A model generated the notes under the pieces. It saw only the letters and a program-made list of their open reading frames with translations. It was not told where the DNA came from and searched no databases. From assembly GCA_030037515.1 (NCBI GenBank), contig JASHRE010000743.1, positions 1-7,993 of the forward strand: a stretch of 7,993 nt of DNA. The letters run 5' to 3'. The stretch is from Candidatus Sulfotelmatobacter sp. GTDB taxonomy: Bacteria; Acidobacteriota; Terriglobia; Terriglobales; Acidobacteriaceae. Positions within the stretch are counted from its first letter, which is position 1. Every line of letters begins with the position of its first letter. Below are positions 7,120 through 7,993 of this stretch, piece by piece. The position numbers were made by a program, and so were the translations under genes.

Positions 7120-7638
7120 TCACGGCCTGAGCTGATAAAACTCCCCCAATCGCCCCGCCGCCTGCCAGTGCTTGCGCGCACGCACCAGTTCGGCAATCTG
7201 GCGAATGTGCCCCAGATCGTGCATCGCCCATTCATGCAGCATCTGCTGGAGCGTGATCTCTCCCGCGACTGTGTGCATGGCCTTCCGTCCGCCGGCACTG
7301 CGCGGCAGCGTGCGCAGGAACTCGATGTTGGTCTGGCGCTGCTCTTCGAAATGGTCGAAGGAATCCTCGGCATTGGCGTCGCGGTATAGATCGAGATACA
7401 TCTGCGCATCGTCCTGTTCGAATTCCGGCAATTCTTGGTTCAGGAACTGGTCTACGCGCGTGCGATAGCAGTGGTCCTCCGAATGCGAAAGGTGAGCGAA
7501 TACCTCGGCCACCGAAAACCGGTCGGGCGCCGGCTTCCAATGGGCGTCGTCGTGCGAGAGTTCGCGGATCAGGCCGCGCAGGATCGCGGGCGTTTCTTGC
7601 AGCAGGTCGAGGCAGTCGAGTCCGTCATCTTCCGCCAT
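7120..7638 (-). CDS. DinB family (DinB/YfiT-like) putative metal-binding helical-bundle protein
   Basis: 172 residues from the ATG at 7638, the normal size for this family. An AGGA lies 8 nt upstream of this ATG. An in-frame ATG at 7683 would add 15 residues without family character and has its AGGAG only 2 nt away, so 7638 is preferred. The sequence predicts a four-helix bundle: 'LDLLQETPAILRGLIREL' (10-27), 'HWKPAPDRFSVAEVFAHLSHSEDHCYRTRVDQFL' (33-66), a charged middle with 'FEEQRQTNIEFLRTL' (about 97-111), then 'QQMLHEWAMHDLGHIRQIAELV' (about 131-152). The candidate metal ligands are His49 (in AHLSH), His140 and His144 (HDLGH), matching the spaced three-His pattern of DinB proteins. DinB relatives include damage-inducible proteins and thiol-dependent transferases using bacillithiol or mycothiol, but many are uncharacterised, and no partner gene here indicates a substrate. 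Confidence 0.88.
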   Translation of the reverse strand: MAEDDGLDCLDLLQETPAILRGLIRELSHDDAHWKPAPDRFSVAEVFAHLSHSEDHCYRTRVDQFLNQELPEFEQDDAQMYLDLYRDANAEDSFDHFEEQRQTNIEFLRTLPRSAGGRKAMHTVAGEITLQQMLHEWAMHDLGHIRQIAELVRARKHWQAAGRLGEFYQLRP

Positions 7639-7660
7639 GCCATTTATCCTACGATATTCT

Positions 7661-7679
7661 CCCGCCGTTTGCCGGCAGG
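7661..7679 (-). promoter_or_regulatory. Hairpin in the leader of the DinB gene
   Basis: Read on the minus strand, CCTGCCG and CGGCGGG can pair (7 bp, one G-T wobble) around a 5-nt GCAAA loop. The hairpin ends 22 nt before the preferred ATG at 7638, close to the AGGA ribosome-binding site. It lacks a T-run on either side, so it is not a classical terminator. If translation starts at 7683 instead, it would be inside the coding region. A role in translation control is only a possibility. Confidence 0.3.
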
Positions 7680-7766
7680 ACATTGCTCCTGTGTAGTCCT
7701 CCGCATGGCTGGCACACTGGTGCGCAGTTGTTGGTCGTATGTTGGAAGGTTATCCTCGCACGCGGT

Positions 7767-7793
7767 TGATATATGTCGTGACACGATATATCA
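7767..7793. promoter_or_regulatory. 27-bp imperfect palindrome, candidate operator
   Basis: The outer arms TGATATA and TATATCA are exact inverted repeats, and the core TCGTG-A-CACGA is an exact 11-bp palindrome; the two symmetries are offset by a 2-nt TG insertion on the left arm. AT-rich arms around a GC-rich symmetric core are typical of sites for dimeric winged-helix regulators (PadR-like regulators are one possibility; this is inference). It lies about 130 bp upstream of the DinB start and in no gene, and could control DinB or a gene to the right of the window. Confidence 0.45.
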
Positions 7794-7993
7794 GAGGAAT
7801 CACCGACTTGCCGGGCGATTTTGAGAAGTGAAATCGTGAAATGGATTTAGCGCCAGGCGCGAGGGGGGCCAGTCCAAGTGGGCTTGATGCGACTTGGGAC
7901 GATGCACCGATTGAGTCACCGCCGTGTAGGCTTTGTGCGCCCGGATGTGGGAGGCAACTCGCACTCCGCGGTGAAAGATTTCTACCGTGGTCG

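Larger units (their letters stand above)
7639..7993. other. Right-edge region without a recognisable gene
   Basis: This stretch holds the DinB leader, a hairpin and a palindrome. From about 7800 onward several frames stay open to the edge: a plus-strand frame from the ATG at 7841 (51 codons), another from an ATG near 7888, and a minus-strand frame from the edge to a TAA at 7752. None has protein-like composition, a ribosome-binding site or a motif I recognise, so no gene is called. A gene beginning just outside the window could use DNA here as its promoter. Confidence 0.4.

Noticed and set aside
6762..7409. 215-codon minus-strand open frame overlapping the DinB gene
   Set aside because: It is Arg/Ser/Cys-rich, matches no family pattern, and its 5' half lies out of frame within the clearly real DinB gene.
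7841..7993. 51-codon plus-strand frame open to the right edge
   Set aside because: No ribosome-binding site precedes it and the translation looks random; too short and cut to support a gene call.

Overview
The window looks like chromosomal DNA from an uncultured or soil Acidobacteriota (Koribacter/Terriglobia-like). The DNA is moderately GC-rich. It has no hallmarks of a phage, plasmid or insertion sequence. Its protein types (a tricorn-like S41 protease ending in an 'FPFEW' tail, a CocE/NonD hydrolase with a GCSS nucleophile elbow, a 'WSEPH' type glycoside hydrolase, and DinB) are ones I associate with that phylum. This assignment is inference from protein style, not from a marker gene.

Layout: (1) 1-682, minus strand: the first 227 residues of an exported GH42-like glycoside hydrolase, cut by the left edge. 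(2) 683-882: a divergent intergenic region with candidate promoters facing both ways. (3) 883-2847, plus strand: a complete secreted CocE/NonD (X-Pro dipeptidyl-peptidase type) alpha/beta-hydrolase. (4) 2822-3694, minus: a leucine-carboxyl-methyltransferase (TcmP/PPM1) type SAM methyltransferase whose 3' end overlaps the hydrolase gene tail to tail. (5) 3798-5069, minus: an ATP-grasp ligase about 100 bp upstream of the methyltransferase in the same direction, with a good sigma70-like promoter. (6) 5308-6621, minus: an exported S41 peptidase with a PDZ domain. (7) 6622-7119: about 500 bp with no convincing gene. (8) 7120-7638, minus: a DinB-family metal-binding helical-bundle protein. (9) 7639-7993: leader and intergenic DNA with a hairpin and a striking 27-bp AT-flanked palindrome that looks like an operator.

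How the genes may work together: the GH42-like enzyme, the CocE-like hydrolase and the S41 protease are all predicted to be exported, consistent with a scavenging, polymer-degrading lifestyle. The methyltransferase and ATP-grasp genes form a plausible two-gene unit (a carboxylate-activating ligase plus a possible carboxyl/O-methyltransferase), which is the best candidate here for an uncharacterised small-molecule or peptide modification pathway. I do not see a clear defence system, CRISPR array, RNA gene or mobile element. The most interesting points are the ATP-grasp/methyltransferase pair, the replaced catalytic lysine in the S41 protease, the Ser-Glu (instead of Asn-Glu) acid/base motif in the glycoside hydrolase, and the palindrome at 7767-7793.
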